Of a stretch of DNA of 64,000 bases, positions 18,411-27,640 are shown in pieces. The stretch lies in contig DIAM01000001.1 of assembly GCA_002416505.1 (NCBI GenBank), positions 25,445 through 89,444 on the forward strand, read 5' to 3'. Source of the stretch: Gammaproteobacteria bacterium UBA5078 (GTDB taxonomy: Bacteria; Pseudomonadota; Gammaproteobacteria; Pseudomonadales; Pseudohongiellaceae). The translations under genes and the position numbers were made by a program. Every line of letters begins with the position of its first letter. Position 1 is the first letter of the stretch. The notes below the pieces were generated by a model, which ran no database searches, had not been told where the DNA came from, and was given only the letters and a program-made list of their open reading frames with translations.

Positions 18411-19223
18411 CTAAGTCGCAGACTTGACGATTGGATAGACATCGAAGCGGCTCGACTTGCCTTCGAGCGTAAAGCCCGGCGCGCGATCATCTAGAAATGG
18501 TGCGTGCCTTGGCCGCTTCACTACCACCCTTCGCTCAGCCAATGCCAACGCTTGTGCCAGCAAACCCGGCACATCCTGCTCACCGTGCAGGAGTTGTTGA
18601 AGGAGAAACATATTCTTCTTCACCTTCGCACTCTTCTTCTTGCGCTCGGGGAACATCGGGTCGAGATAGACGATCTCGGGGCGCTCCTGTTCCTGACACT
18701 GTGCCTGCATAAGGGTAAGACTATCTCCGGAATGCAGATGCATACGCTCAACGGTCTGCCGGACTCGCTCGTCGGGGCTATGCAACGCGCGCCGAATGCC
18801 GTCGCTTAACATGGCGTGAAGTATCGCCGAGCGTTCGCACAGAGTCACGACACAGCCCGCCGCTGCGAACAAATAAGCATCCAAACCAAAACCCGCCGTC
18901 GCGTCCAAAACACGAGTCCTATGGCCCTGCTTCACGGCAGCGGCCTTTAGAAGCGCCTCAGGTTGCACGGGATGTCGCTGGCGATACTGCAGGCTATTAT
19001 TGTCGAAATCGACACAGACAGCGCCTGAGGCGTCCTCGGCGGTACTGCGCAAGCACAGCCGGGCGTCTTCAAAGAACAAGAGGAATTGGCAGAAATCCTG
19101 TGGCGAGTGTTGGGCAGCTAGCACAGGGATAGACAACTGTGCGGCAAGAGCATCGATGTCGTGCACTGCGCTTGCGTCGCAGTCGGCTAAGGCAATTAGG
19201 CACTGCTCAGGCATTGAATTCAT
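18411..19223 (-). CDS. rsmJ: 16S rRNA (guanine(1516)-N(2))-methyltransferase RsmJ
   Basis: RsmJ methylates G1516 of 16S rRNA using SAM. The 270-residue protein has the SAM-binding motif DATAGFGLDAYLFAAAGC in the middle and the catalytic YLDPMFPERKKKSAKVKKNM, which are diagnostic for this family (YhiQ). The N-terminal third is variable, as in homologues. A second ATG at 19214 has AGGGATGAA upstream at better spacing and may be the real start. It faces dapE tail to tail. Confidence 0.92.
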   Translation of the reverse strand: MNSMPEQCLIALADCDASAVHDIDALAAQLSIPVLAAQHSPQDFCQFLLFFEDARLCLRSTAEDASGAVCVDFDNNSLQYRQRHPVQPEALLKAAAVKQGHRTRVLDATAGFGLDAYLFAAAGCVVTLCERSAILHAMLSDGIRRALHSPDERVRQTVERMHLHSGDSLTLMQAQCQEQERPEIVYLDPMFPERKKKSAKVKKNMFLLQQLLHGEQDVPGLLAQALALAERRVVVKRPRHAPFLDDRAPGFTLEGKSSRFDVYPIVKSAT

Positions 19224-19253
19224 CCCTTGGAAGACACTCGAATGGGTGTCGAT

Positions 19254-20063
19254 CTAACGCAAAAAGTAAATTGCGAATAACACCAAGCCCATTATTACGC
19301 GATAGATAATAAATGGCATAAAGCCAACGCGATCGATCAGGCGTAGGAAATAATGGATACACAACCAAGACACCACGGCCGACACGGCTATCGCATAGAG
19401 CAGCATCCCCCAGTGGTTCGACAGACCAGAGGAGATCAATTCATAGCCCTCCAACAACCCGCCCGCCGCGATGATCGGGATGGCCAAGAGGAATGAGAAT
19501 TTCGCGGCGGCTCTGCGATCAAGACCGCAAAGCAGTGCCGCAGTCATCGTCGCGCCCGAACGCGAGGTTCCCGGCATTAGGGCGAGCACCTGGAAAAAAC
19601 CAATCGTAAGGCTCGACTTCAATGTCAGTTTCTCGATCGAGAGAGTCTGTTTGCCGACTCGATCCGCGACAAAAAGCAAAAATGCAAAAAATATCGAGGT
19701 AGAGGCGATCAGCAACATGGAGCGTGAATACTGCTCGACCACATCGCTCAGCGCGAAACCTATCAAACCAGCGGGAATGGTGGCAGCTATCACATACCAG
19801 GCCAAACGCGAGTCCGCGTTCTGCGCCTTGCCGGTACAAGAGCCTAACCATGCCTTAAACAGAACGACGATATCGCGCCGAAAATACAACAACACCGCAA
19901 CTAGGCTGCCAACATGCACCGCGACATCGAAAATGAGTCCTTGATCTGGCCAACCCAACAACTCTTTAGGCAATATGATGTGGGCAGAACTAGAGATAGG
20001 AAGAAATTCTGTGAAGCCCTGCAAAATCGCCAAAAACGTCGTTCTGAACCAGTCCAGTTCCAT
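19254..20063 (-). CDS. uppP: undecaprenyl-diphosphatase UppP/BacA
   Basis: UppP recycles undecaprenyl diphosphate to the monophosphate carrier at the inner membrane, and high dosage gives bacitracin resistance. The 269-residue protein is highly hydrophobic, with the two catalytic repeats QGFTEFLPISSSAHIIL (about residues 15-31) and PGTSRSGATMTAALL (about 160-174). It complements UppS in the same window. It starts one base after the tsaB stop, so the two are probably cotranscribed. Confidence 0.96.
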   Translation of the reverse strand: MELDWFRTTFLAILQGFTEFLPISSSAHIILPKELLGWPDQGLIFDVAVHVGSLVAVLLYFRRDIVVLFKAWLGSCTGKAQNADSRLAWYVIAATIPAGLIGFALSDVVEQYSRSMLLIASTSIFFAFLLFVADRVGKQTLSIEKLTLKSSLTIGFFQVLALMPGTSRSGATMTAALLCGLDRRAAAKFSFLLAIPIIAAGGLLEGYELISSGLSNHWGMLLYAIAVSAVVSWLCIHYFLRLIDRVGFMPFIIYRVIMGLVLFAIYFLR

Positions 20064-20064
20064 A

Positions 20065-20751
20065 TTATTCCTGATAGTCCATTTGTTCTTTGAGATAAAC
20101 CGGTAGCGCTAAGGCTGGCTCTACGCCTTCGCCTCGCGCGAAGCGCGTGCTGGCAAGCACACTTAGGGTCGGCGCATCGCTTACGCATGCCTCGCGGTAT
20201 GCCTGAATCGCCACGGCCCCTTCCTCGGCCAGTGCATGCAGCGCTAAATCCAGCGCGTCTCCCACTAGATAGGCATCCTCAGGAGCGGTCAGTGCAGCAA
20301 AATCGATCGATTCGATGCCGCCGACATGCTCCCGACCGAGCAACTTTACGTCATCACCCTGCGGTCGATACGCGGCACTATAGAGTTCGTTCTCTCTGGC
20401 CTGCATGCAGATCAGCAGCTCTTTGTCTTGCGTATAACGCGACGCCTTGAGCGCCATCACCGCCATCGAGGACAGACCCAGAACCGGAATCTGTGCGCCG
20501 AGAGCTAAACCCTGTGCGACCCCCGCCCCTATACGCAGGCCTGTAAATGAGCCGGGCCCGCTTACGAATGCAATGGCATCCAGATCCACTAGCTGCATCG
20601 CGTTGCGCGCCATTAGCTCTTCAATCATAGGCAATAGCCTGCGCGCGTGTTGGCGCGGTTCGGTGGTAATCAGGAAATCGATCTTGCCGCCTGTATTGAC
20701 GGCAACAGAGCAATGGGAATGAGAGGTATCGATGGCGAGAATTTTAGACAT
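20065..20751 (-). CDS. tsaB: tRNA threonylcarbamoyladenosine biosynthesis protein TsaB
   Basis: TsaB is the ASKHA-fold partner of TsaD needed for t6A37 on ANN-decoding tRNAs. The 228-residue protein begins MSKILAIDTSHSHCSVAV and has the signature FVSGPGSFTGLRIGAGVAQGLA (about residues 63-84). The size is typical. It is downstream of the nucleoid-protein gene but separated from it by a strong terminator, so it probably has its own promoter; none was clearly identified. Confidence 0.95.
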   Translation of the reverse strand: MSKILAIDTSHSHCSVAVNTGGKIDFLITTEPRQHARRLLPMIEELMARNAMQLVDLDAIAFVSGPGSFTGLRIGAGVAQGLALGAQIPVLGLSSMAVMALKASRYTQDKELLICMQARENELYSAAYRPQGDDVKLLGREHVGGIESIDFAALTAPEDAYLVGDALDLALHALAEEGAVAIQAYREACVSDAPTLSVLASTRFARGEGVEPALALPVYLKEQMDYQE

Positions 20752-20775
20752 GCCGGGATTATACGGAAAGCAAAT

Positions 20776-20815
20776 AAAAAATCCCTCAGAGTTTAGAACC
20801 CTGAGGGATTTTTTT
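20776..20815 (-). terminator. intrinsic terminator of the AlgP-like gene
   Basis: The 9-bp stem ATCCCTCAG / CTGAGGGAT, with an 11-base loop, is flanked by A and T runs, so it can work in both directions. On the minus strand it ends the histone-like gene before tsaB. Confidence 0.9.
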
Positions 20816-20857
20816 CATGCAGCTATTGCGAACAATGGCTGTTAAACGCAAGCCGAA

Positions 20858-21847
20858 TTAGCTGGCTGCTGGTGCAGGAGCTGCGGCCTTTGCAGGAGCC
20901 TTACGCTTAGAGGCAGACTTTTTGGCTGCTTTCTTCGCGGCTGGCTTCTTAGCTGCTGCTTTCTTAGCGGCCGGCTTCTTGGCTGCCGCTTTCTTTGCTG
21001 CTGGCTTCTTAGCCGCCGCTTTCTTGGCCGCTGGCTTCTTAGCCGCTGCTTTCTTGGCTGCAGGCTTCTTGGCTGCTGCTTTCTTAGCCGCGGGCTTCTT
21101 AGCTGCAGGCTTAATCGCCGTTTTAACTTTCTTCACTGCTTTCTTTACAGTTTTAACGGCTTTCTTAGCGGCGGCCTTCTCACGTACAGCTAGACGCTTA
21201 GCGGCTGCTTTCGCTTTGGCAGCTGCACGACGTGCTGCTACTTTCTCGCGAGCCAAACGCTTCTTGGCGGCTGCTTTAGCACGGGCTGCGGCTTTCTGGG
21301 CTGCTGCTTTCGCTTTAACGGCTGCTTTCTTAGCCGCTATCTTACGCTTAAGGTCATCTTTCTTCTTACGGGCTGCTTCTTTAGCAGAGTCTGCCTTAGC
21401 ACGCTTCTTCTTCCACTGTTCAGCATATGCTTTAACGGCTTTTGCAAGATCAGCTTCAGCTTTAGCGGCGATTGCCGCGCGTCGAGCTTCAGCAGCTTTC
21501 TGTCTTGCTGCAACCGCAGCTTTTGCTTTCGCAGCAGCTAGTTCAGCTTTCATACTAGTTTCTGCAGATTTGAGTTTAGCGTTAGTTTGGCGGACTTTAG
21601 TTGCCAGCTTTGCTGCAGCAGCTTTCGCGCTTGCAGCTGCTTTCTTGCTAGTAGCAGTGGCAGATTGCGCAGCTTTTTTCTTCGCTGCCTCGGCTTTGCT
21701 TTGAGCAGTAGCGAGTTGCTTATTAGCTGTAGCTGCTTCTTTCTGCAGTTTTGCTAAAGCTGTCTTTGCTTTCGCAAGAGCAGCATCACCGGTTTTTTTA
21801 ACCGCCGATTTAGCAGGCGCCTTCTTTGTCGCTTTAACTTTGGCCAT
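20858..21847 (-). CDS. Ala/Lys/Pro-rich histone H1-like DNA-binding protein (AlgP-like)
   Basis: The 329-residue protein is very basic and made almost only of Ala, Lys and Arg with Pro in the tail. The N-terminal 150 residues look like an Ala/Lys coiled coil (SKAEAAKKKAAQ and similar). The C-terminal third repeats the decapeptide KKPAAKKAAA about six or seven times and ends KRKAPAKAAAPAPAAS. This resembles Pseudomonas AlgP/AlgR3 and eukaryotic H1 tails, which bind DNA without sequence specificity. The role in nucleoid organisation or transcription is inferred from composition. AGGAGA precedes the ATG. The encoding DNA is a 30-bp tandem repeat, so copy number may vary between strains. Confidence 0.85.
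   Translation of the reverse strand: MAKVKATKKAPAKSAVKKTGDAALAKAKTALAKLQKEAATANKQLATAQSKAEAAKKKAAQSATATSKKAAASAKAAAAKLATKVRQTNAKLKSAETSMKAELAAAKAKAAVAARQKAAEARRAAIAAKAEADLAKAVKAYAEQWKKKRAKADSAKEAARKKKDDLKRKIAAKKAAVKAKAAAQKAAARAKAAAKKRLAREKVAARRAAAKAKAAAKRLAVREKAAAKKAVKTVKKAVKKVKTAIKPAAKKPAAKKAAAKKPAAKKAAAKKPAAKKAAAKKPAAKKAAAKKPAAKKAAAKKPAAKKAAKKSASKRKAPAKAAAPAPAAS
20931..21113. repeat. 30-bp coding tandem repeat in the AlgP-like gene
   Basis: About six units of 30 bases, each encoding a PAAKKAAAKK-type decapeptide, run head to tail. Units differ at third codon positions (GCC/GCT/GCG/GCA for Ala), so the repeat is old enough to have diverged at silent sites while the peptide is kept. Confidence 0.9.
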
Positions 21848-22162
21848 ACTGTTATCTCTCCTAAAATGTGGAACAAAACCACGTTAATTTCTTCAACATG
21901 AGTGACCCCACGTTTGAGCGGCACCTTAGCACAAAAAATATCGGCTATACAGCAGTGCAATCTCAAAATAATGAAATAAATCAACATAAATCCGCAAATA
22001 ATTCACGAAAAAGGCAAGTAGGGGTCAAACAGAGGGAAAGCGGAGAAAATTTGCGAGGGAATTGCTAGAAAAGAAACGAAAACGCTAGATCACTTTTTAC
22101 AAAACTCTAACGCTTAATCGAGGGCATTGCATGCAATCACAACGCCCTCCTTTAAAGCGTTC
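21848..22162. other. AT-rich intergenic region between adk and the AlgP-like gene
   Basis: These 315 bases hold no convincing gene. The part near the AlgP-like start is AT-rich and presumably carries its promoter, but no clear -35/-10 pair was found. Near adk, GAGGGC (22120-22125) and GCCCTC (22144-22149) can pair around a palindromic ATTGCATGCAAT. This could be a weak adk terminator, although no T-run follows. Confidence 0.5.
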
Positions 22163-22816
22163 TTATAACGCCGTCATCAATGATGCGATCTGTTGACGAA
22201 CGACATCGACATCGTCTTGGCCATTCAAACGTACCACTTTTACGCCATGCCCTTGCCCTTCTAATTGCTGATAGAAGTTCACTAGCGGCTCGGTCTGTTC
22301 GTGATACACCTTCAACCTTTTGCGCACCGTCTCTTCTTGGTCGTCGTCGCGCTGGATCAATGGCTCGCCGGTTAGGTCGTCAATACCAGCAACCTTGGGT
22401 GGATTATTGATAACGTGATAGATGCGGCCCGAATCGGCGTGTACGCGTCGACCACTGAGGCGTTTCACGATCTCTTCGTCGGCAACACCGATCTCTACGA
22501 CTACATCGATAGCGATACCGGCCTCTTCCATTGCCTCGGCCTGTGGAATGGTGCGAGGAAAACCGTCCAATAAAAATCCCTTGGCGCAGTCCTCTTGTTC
22601 AATTCGCTCTTTTACTAAGGCAATGATGATATCGTCAGTGACCAAACCGCCAGTTGCCATGACCTCTTTTACCAAGGCTCCTAGTGGAGAACCCGCTTTG
22701 ACTGCGGCGCGTAACATATCTCCAGTCGAAATCTGAGGTATTGCGTACTTTGACGTTATGAACTGAGCCTGAGTCCCCTTTCCTGCACCCGGCGCCCCTA
22801 ACAAAATCACTCGCAT
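22163..22816 (-). CDS. adk: adenylate kinase
   Basis: Adk interconverts AMP + ATP and 2 ADP. The 217-residue long-form enzyme shows the P-loop GAPGAGKGTQA at residues 7-17, AMP-binding STGDMLRAAV, DGFPRT and a full LID domain (about 120-160). The LID lacks the four-Cys zinc site of Gram-positives, as expected. TAAGGAGCAAGAT is an excellent ribosome site. The gene stands alone between mazG and the AlgP-like gene. Confidence 0.98.
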   Translation of the reverse strand: MRVILLGAPGAGKGTQAQFITSKYAIPQISTGDMLRAAVKAGSPLGALVKEVMATGGLVTDDIIIALVKERIEQEDCAKGFLLDGFPRTIPQAEAMEEAGIAIDVVVEIGVADEEIVKRLSGRRVHADSGRIYHVINNPPKVAGIDDLTGEPLIQRDDDQEETVRKRLKVYHEQTEPLVNFYQQLEGQGHGVKVVRLNGQDDVDVVRQQIASLMTAL

Positions 22817-23036
22817 ATCTTGCTCCTTAGTGTGCCCAAAACCTGTTTAGGCTAGCTATCATTGTAGTCTCAAATTCTTATAGTGTTCGCGAATTTCGCT
22901 TTGCGCTGCCGCGCTAGCGAGTCGTTCCGGGCCTAGGGCAATGCGCCAGGTCATTTAGCTTCCTGCGAAGGCAACGACCATACACTAAAGCCCTGCGCGG
23001 AAACAAGAACACCGTTTCTATACGTCGTAATATCGC

Positions 23037-23885
23037 CTATTTGACGGAATCGTTTTCCATAGCTTTGACTTGATTCCAAAGGCCGTCCAGCTGGGCCGCA
23101 TCTAGCGTCTCTAGGGCTTCTGCGCCGCCTCTGGCGAGGCCCTCTAGCGCACGAAAGCGGGCTTCGAATTTGCGATTACTCCCCCGCAGTGACGATTCGG
23201 GATCGATCTGCAAATGCCTAGCGAGATTGACGCAACTAAACATCAGGTCGCCGAACTCCTGCTCTATGCGCTGCTGATCGCCTTGTGGCAGTTCCGCCTC
23301 TAACTCCGCCAGCTCTTCTTTTACCTTATCGATCACTCCTCGTACCGCAGGCCAATCAAATCCGACCGAGGCCGCTCGTTTTTGCAGCTTCCTGGCGCGA
23401 TCTAACGCAGGCAGCGACGCAGGGATATCGTCCAAGACACTGAGTGCCGCGCCGGCGTTCTCGCTTCCCGCTTTTTGCGCGCGCTCTTCGTTCTTTATAA
23501 GCTCCCAGCGCTCGGCTACCTGCTCCGCGTTTAGCGCCAGAGCGCTGTTACCGAAACTCGCTAGGCTTGCATCGGGAAACACATGGGGGTGGCGACGTAG
23601 GAGCTTCTGCGTGATAGAGCCAATCACCTCACTAAACTCGAAACGGCCCTCCTCTTTGGCGATCTGCGCGTAGAACACCACCTGAAACAAAAGATCGCCC
23701 AACTCATCCTGCAATTGTGCGTCGTTTCCGGTTTCCACCGCGTCGATCACCTCATAGACTTCCTCTAAGGTATAGCCAGTCAGTGTGCGTAGGCTTTGCT
23801 TCCTATCCCAGCTACAACCAAACTCGGGATCGCGCAGTTTCTCCATCAGACTCAGTAGGTCTTCTATTCGATAGTCCTTCGTCAT
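23037..23885 (-). CDS. mazG: nucleoside triphosphate pyrophosphohydrolase MazG
   Basis: MazG hydrolyses (d)NTPs to monophosphates and in E. coli also moderates ppGpp-related starvation responses. The 282-residue protein has two tandem MazG domains: the first (KLRDPEFGCSWDRKQSLRTLTGYTLEEVYEVIDAVE, then ELGDLLFQVVFYAQIA) and the second (KVKEELAELEAE, then EFGDLMFSCVNLARHL), each with EExxE and ExxD metal residues. The ATG at 23885, preceded by AGGGGGGA, was chosen over a longer frame because homologues begin at this point. It lies 43 bases downstream of relA, as in E. coli and Pseudomonas. Confidence 0.96.
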   Translation of the reverse strand: MTKDYRIEDLLSLMEKLRDPEFGCSWDRKQSLRTLTGYTLEEVYEVIDAVETGNDAQLQDELGDLLFQVVFYAQIAKEEGRFEFSEVIGSITQKLLRRHPHVFPDASLASFGNSALALNAEQVAERWELIKNEERAQKAGSENAGAALSVLDDIPASLPALDRARKLQKRAASVGFDWPAVRGVIDKVKEELAELEAELPQGDQQRIEQEFGDLMFSCVNLARHLQIDPESSLRGSNRKFEARFRALEGLARGGAEALETLDAAQLDGLWNQVKAMENDSVK

Positions 23886-23928
23886 TCTATCCCCCCTGCG
23901 CGCATTGCTCCGGAGCAAGCGCGGATCG

Positions 23929-26166
23929 TTACTGCTTGCTGGTCGCGTCGACGCGGCGCGCTTCGATGACATTGTTCAATCGGCTAATTTTCTCCAAAAC
24001 TCGTGAGAGTGCGTGGAACGAATCGACCTCTACCTCGAGCTGCATTGAGGCGGTGCCAGCTTGCTTATCGGACCGAGTATTGACTTGCATCACCTCGATC
24101 TTAGCGTCGGCTAAAATAGTGGTGACGTCGCGCAGCAAGCCAGCGCGATCGTACGCCCGCACGAATAACTCGGCGAGCATGCTGATACGCCGCCCCTCGC
24201 TCCACTGTACTTCGATAAAATTCTCATTACTGGACTGCTGATAACGCAGCGCAACGGGACAATCCGCCTTGTGAATAATGACTTCATTGTGCGCCGTGAG
24301 ACAGCCAACGATGGCATCGCCTTGTTGCGGAGAACAGCACTGCGCCAGTGCCGTGGCCAGACGCCCCGCCCCATACACTTTCGCTGCGGCTACCGCCTCG
24401 GCATGCAGGCTATTGTTCTCGTGCAGAACAGGCAAGATTTGCGATAATTCTTGAGCTGCCGCGATTACTTCTTCGGCACCGATAGCACTCACGCCTACCG
24501 CCGCGAATAGTGTATCGGCATTCTTACAACCCAAACGTCTAGCCAGCTCCTTGTAGTTAGGGCTATGCACGGCCAGTCGAGCAAACTCTTCTTCTAAAAG
24601 CTCCTTACCGTGGGCAATGTTCTGCTCCTTGCCCTGAGTCTTGAACCACTGGATGAGCTTTGCCTGCGCGCGAGGGGTGTTCGCGAATCCTAGCGAGGGC
24701 TTTAGCCAGTCGCGACTCGGGCTGCTGTGATCATCGGCCAGGACCTCGACACGATCGCCGGTCTGTAGGCGATAGTTCAAAGGCACCGTCTTGCCATTGA
24801 CGCGCGCGCCACAGCACTTATTACCAACCTCAGTATGCACGTAATAGGCGAAATCCAGCGGCGTAGCTCCCTTCATCATATCCACCACATGCCCTTCGGG
24901 GGTAAAGACGTAGATACGATCGGGAGTACTCGCATCGCTGCGCAACTGTTCGGCGAGTCCGCCCACCATGCCCATCTCGTCGTGCCATGCCAATAGCTGA
25001 CGCAGCCAGGCGATCTTGTCCTCAAAACTATCCTTATAGCTAGGGTCGGCAATGCCCTCTTTATATCGCCAATGGGCACACACTCCCAGCTCGGCATCCT
25101 CATCCATGGCGAAGGTCCGAATCTGAATTTCGAATACCTTGCTGTCGGGGCCAATTACCGCAGTATGCAGAGACTGGTAGCCATTCGCCTTAGGCGTCGC
25201 GATGTAGTCATCGAATTCATTGGGAATGACGCGCCAAAGATTGTGCACGATACCCAGGGTGGCATAACAGTCCCGAACCTCTGGCACTAGAATGCGCACG
25301 GCACGGATGTCGAAAATCTGCGAGAAATCTAGCTTCTTATTCTGCATCTTGCGCCAAATGCTATAGATGTTCTTAGCACGACCCGTGACTTCGGCATCGA
25401 TATTGGCGCGCTCGAGTTGGCGACGTAACTGCTCGATCACCTCTTCGACAAAGCGCTCACGATCTACGCGGCGCTCATCCAATAGCTTGGCGATGCGCTT
25501 ATAGTTGTCCTCTTGGAGGTAGCGAAACGATAGATCCTCTAGCTCCCACTTCAACTGTCCGATACCTAAGCGATGCGCTAGCGGCACATAGATCTCAAAG
25601 ACCTCGCGGGCAACCCTTAGGCGCTTCTCTTCCGGGGAATTTTTGACGGCACGCAGGGCACATGTACGCTCGGCCAGCTTGATAAGCGCCACGCGCACAT
25701 CATCGATAAGGGCCAAGAGCATTTTGCGCACATTCTCAACTTGGTCATCACTCTGCCCCAGCACGCGCTTGCGGCTAGTGTCCGTCTCATTGATCGCGGC
25801 CATGCGCAGGACGCCCTCAACTAGCTTGGCGACACTGGCGCCAAACGTTGCCTCCAACTGCGCAAGGCTCAAGCGTGATTCGCGCACACTGCGGTACAGA
25901 ATTGCGGCGATCACCGCCTCGCTGTCCAAGTGTAATTCCACGAGTATCTCGGCCATATCCAAGCCGGTTATATAGCTGCTACTTTTCTCAAACCACGCAT
26001 GCTCGGGGGCATCTGTCTTTTGATGCGCTTGCCAGCTGACATCACAGGCCTGTTTAATGGCCTCGGTGTTCAGTACCACGCCATTGCTCTGCAGACTCTC
26101 GATCCATTGCTCGAATTGGACGCTGCCGTCTGCATTGAATGCGTGTTTCTCTCTGATATGAACCAT
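23929..26166 (-). CDS. relA: GTP pyrophosphokinase RelA
   Basis: RelA makes (p)ppGpp on ribosomes stalled by uncharged tRNA. The 745-residue protein has an N-terminal HD-like region without an intact HD motif (hydrolase-inactive). The synthetase domain follows (FDIRAVRILVPEVRDCYATLG, ATPKANGYQSLHTAVIG, EIQIRTFAMDEDAELGVCAHWRYKEG, about 235-370). A TGS domain (VYVFTPEGHVVDMMKGATPLDFAYYVHT-like segment near 415), a zinc-finger/helical region and a C-terminal ACT domain complete it. The degenerate HD domain identifies it as RelA rather than SpoT. It sits between rlmD and mazG, as in Pseudomonas. Confidence 0.96.
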   Translation of the reverse strand: MVHIREKHAFNADGSVQFEQWIESLQSNGVVLNTEAIKQACDVSWQAHQKTDAPEHAWFEKSSSYITGLDMAEILVELHLDSEAVIAAILYRSVRESRLSLAQLEATFGASVAKLVEGVLRMAAINETDTSRKRVLGQSDDQVENVRKMLLALIDDVRVALIKLAERTCALRAVKNSPEEKRLRVAREVFEIYVPLAHRLGIGQLKWELEDLSFRYLQEDNYKRIAKLLDERRVDRERFVEEVIEQLRRQLERANIDAEVTGRAKNIYSIWRKMQNKKLDFSQIFDIRAVRILVPEVRDCYATLGIVHNLWRVIPNEFDDYIATPKANGYQSLHTAVIGPDSKVFEIQIRTFAMDEDAELGVCAHWRYKEGIADPSYKDSFEDKIAWLRQLLAWHDEMGMVGGLAEQLRSDASTPDRIYVFTPEGHVVDMMKGATPLDFAYYVHTEVGNKCCGARVNGKTVPLNYRLQTGDRVEVLADDHSSPSRDWLKPSLGFANTPRAQAKLIQWFKTQGKEQNIAHGKELLEEEFARLAVHSPNYKELARRLGCKNADTLFAAVGVSAIGAEEVIAAAQELSQILPVLHENNSLHAEAVAAAKVYGAGRLATALAQCCSPQQGDAIVGCLTAHNEVIIHKADCPVALRYQQSSNENFIEVQWSEGRRISMLAELFVRAYDRAGLLRDVTTILADAKIEVMQVNTRSDKQAGTASMQLEVEVDSFHALSRVLEKISRLNNVIEARRVDATSKQ

Positions 26167-26195
26167 GTTCTAAGCCTGTTGGCGTTGTGTTTGCG

Positions 26196-27569
26196 CTAGC
26201 GCAATACGAACTCAGCAATCGATTCCACATGCCCTGTATGGGGAAACATGTCCATCACCCCAGCCTGGGTCATGACATAGCCATGCTTGGCCAACTCACC
26301 CGCATCGCGAGCCAATGTGGCGGGGTTACAAGAGATATAGATAATTTTTTTGGCTTTGAACGCCGCCAAGCGAGGAATTATTTCTAGGGCACCCGAACGC
26401 GGTGGGTCCAATAGAATCTTGTCATAGACAGGCTGTGCCCAGGTTTTCTCATCGAACTCGGTGGTCAGATCGGCAGAGAAGAAGCTTGCGTTCTCTATGC
26501 CGTTGGCGCGCGCATTCTCGAACCCCCGTTGCACCATCTCATCACTGCCTTCTACACCGACAACGCGCTTACACCGAGTCGCGATGGGCAGAGTAAAATT
26601 GCCAAGTCCGCAAAAAAGATCCAATACAGTCTCATGCGCTTGCGGGTCGAGCAGCTCCAATGCGAAGGCAATCATCTTGCGATTCAGCTCACCATTGACC
26701 TGTGTGAAGTCGACGGGGTGAAAGGCCATGCGCAGCTTAAAATCCGGCAAGTAATAATAGAGGCGCTCTTCGTCATCGGCAGGCCACACCTTGTGAATGG
26801 AGTCTGCTCCCTTGGGCTGCAGATACAGATGCAGGCCGTGTTGTTGAGCGAAACCGAGCAAGGCTGCCGCATCGTGCTCACTCAATGCCTCTAAATGGCG
26901 CACCACGAGTGCCACCTGGTCGGCGACGTGCTCTCCGGCCGCGTTAGCCTGCGCATTCTCCCCAACCGCTACTTCGATCTGCGGCAACGCCATGCGGCCA
27001 TCGAAAGTCACGATCAATTCACGCAGCGGCATTATCAATGCCGAAACCGCCGGGTTTAACACCGCACAACAGCCCATCTCGGCAATGAAGGAGCTATTCT
27101 TCTCGCGGAAGCCGATCACCATGGCCTCTTTCTTACTAACGTAACGCGCCCCTAGTCGAGCCTTGCGACGATAGCCCTCGGTCTGGCTAAGCATCGGGGC
27201 AATGGTGTCGAACTTGTTCAGCCCCCCTATATGAGCTAGATGATCGTGCAATACCTTCTCCTTGAGTGCGATTTGCACCTCGGAGGCGATGTGTTGCATC
27301 GCACAGCCACCGCAAACATCGGCGTGCACGCAGGGTGGAGTCACGCGATCGGGTGAGGCCTCGAGCACTTCCAGCGTAATCAATTCGTCAAATTGCTTAC
27401 GCTGCCCTGTGTACTGCGCGACAACGCGCTCGCCGTCGATGGCGCCCTGTACGAAGGCGATCTTTCCCGCAATATTGCCCACTCCGCGCCCATCATGACT
27501 GAGACGCTGAATGTCGATTTCGATGGACTCTGTGGGTAATTTTTGGCGTCTGCGCTTATTGTGTCTCAT
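26196..27569 (-). CDS. rlmD: 23S rRNA (uracil(1939)-C(5))-methyltransferase RlmD
   Basis: RlmD (RumA) methylates U1939 of 23S rRNA with SAM and carries a 4Fe-4S cluster. The protein is about 457 residues. It has an N-terminal TRAM domain (IEIDIQRLSHDGRGVGNIAGKIAFVQGAI), the cluster Cys residues (CVHADVCGGCAMQHI plus a later Cys), the SAM motif VLDLFCGLGNFTLPIA and the catalytic ISCNPATLARD near the C-terminus. ATG at 27569 was chosen because MRHNKRRRQK fits the family start. The frame stays open further upstream into cysM without homology. Confidence 0.95.
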   Translation of the reverse strand: MRHNKRRRQKLPTESIEIDIQRLSHDGRGVGNIAGKIAFVQGAIDGERVVAQYTGQRKQFDELITLEVLEASPDRVTPPCVHADVCGGCAMQHIASEVQIALKEKVLHDHLAHIGGLNKFDTIAPMLSQTEGYRRKARLGARYVSKKEAMVIGFREKNSSFIAEMGCCAVLNPAVSALIMPLRELIVTFDGRMALPQIEVAVGENAQANAAGEHVADQVALVVRHLEALSEHDAAALLGFAQQHGLHLYLQPKGADSIHKVWPADDEERLYYYLPDFKLRMAFHPVDFTQVNGELNRKMIAFALELLDPQAHETVLDLFCGLGNFTLPIATRCKRVVGVEGSDEMVQRGFENARANGIENASFFSADLTTEFDEKTWAQPVYDKILLDPPRSGALEIIPRLAAFKAKKIIYISCNPATLARDAGELAKHGYVMTQAGVMDMFPHTGHVESIAEFVLR

Positions 27570-27640
27570 AGTGCAATGAATCGTCTTATTTGGATAATTT
27601 GAATGGTGACTGCGCGTGGGTAAGCCTAGATCTCTAGCAC

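Noticed and set aside
20931..21113. Regular 30-bp repeats considered as a CRISPR array
   Set aside because: Units are contiguous with no unique spacers and encode a decapeptide repeat in frame.
20922..21704. A 260-codon open frame on the plus strand opposite the AlgP-like gene, rich in Ala, Phe and Leu
   Set aside because: It is a mirror of the GC-rich 30-bp repeat on the coding strand; no ribosome site and no family resemblance.
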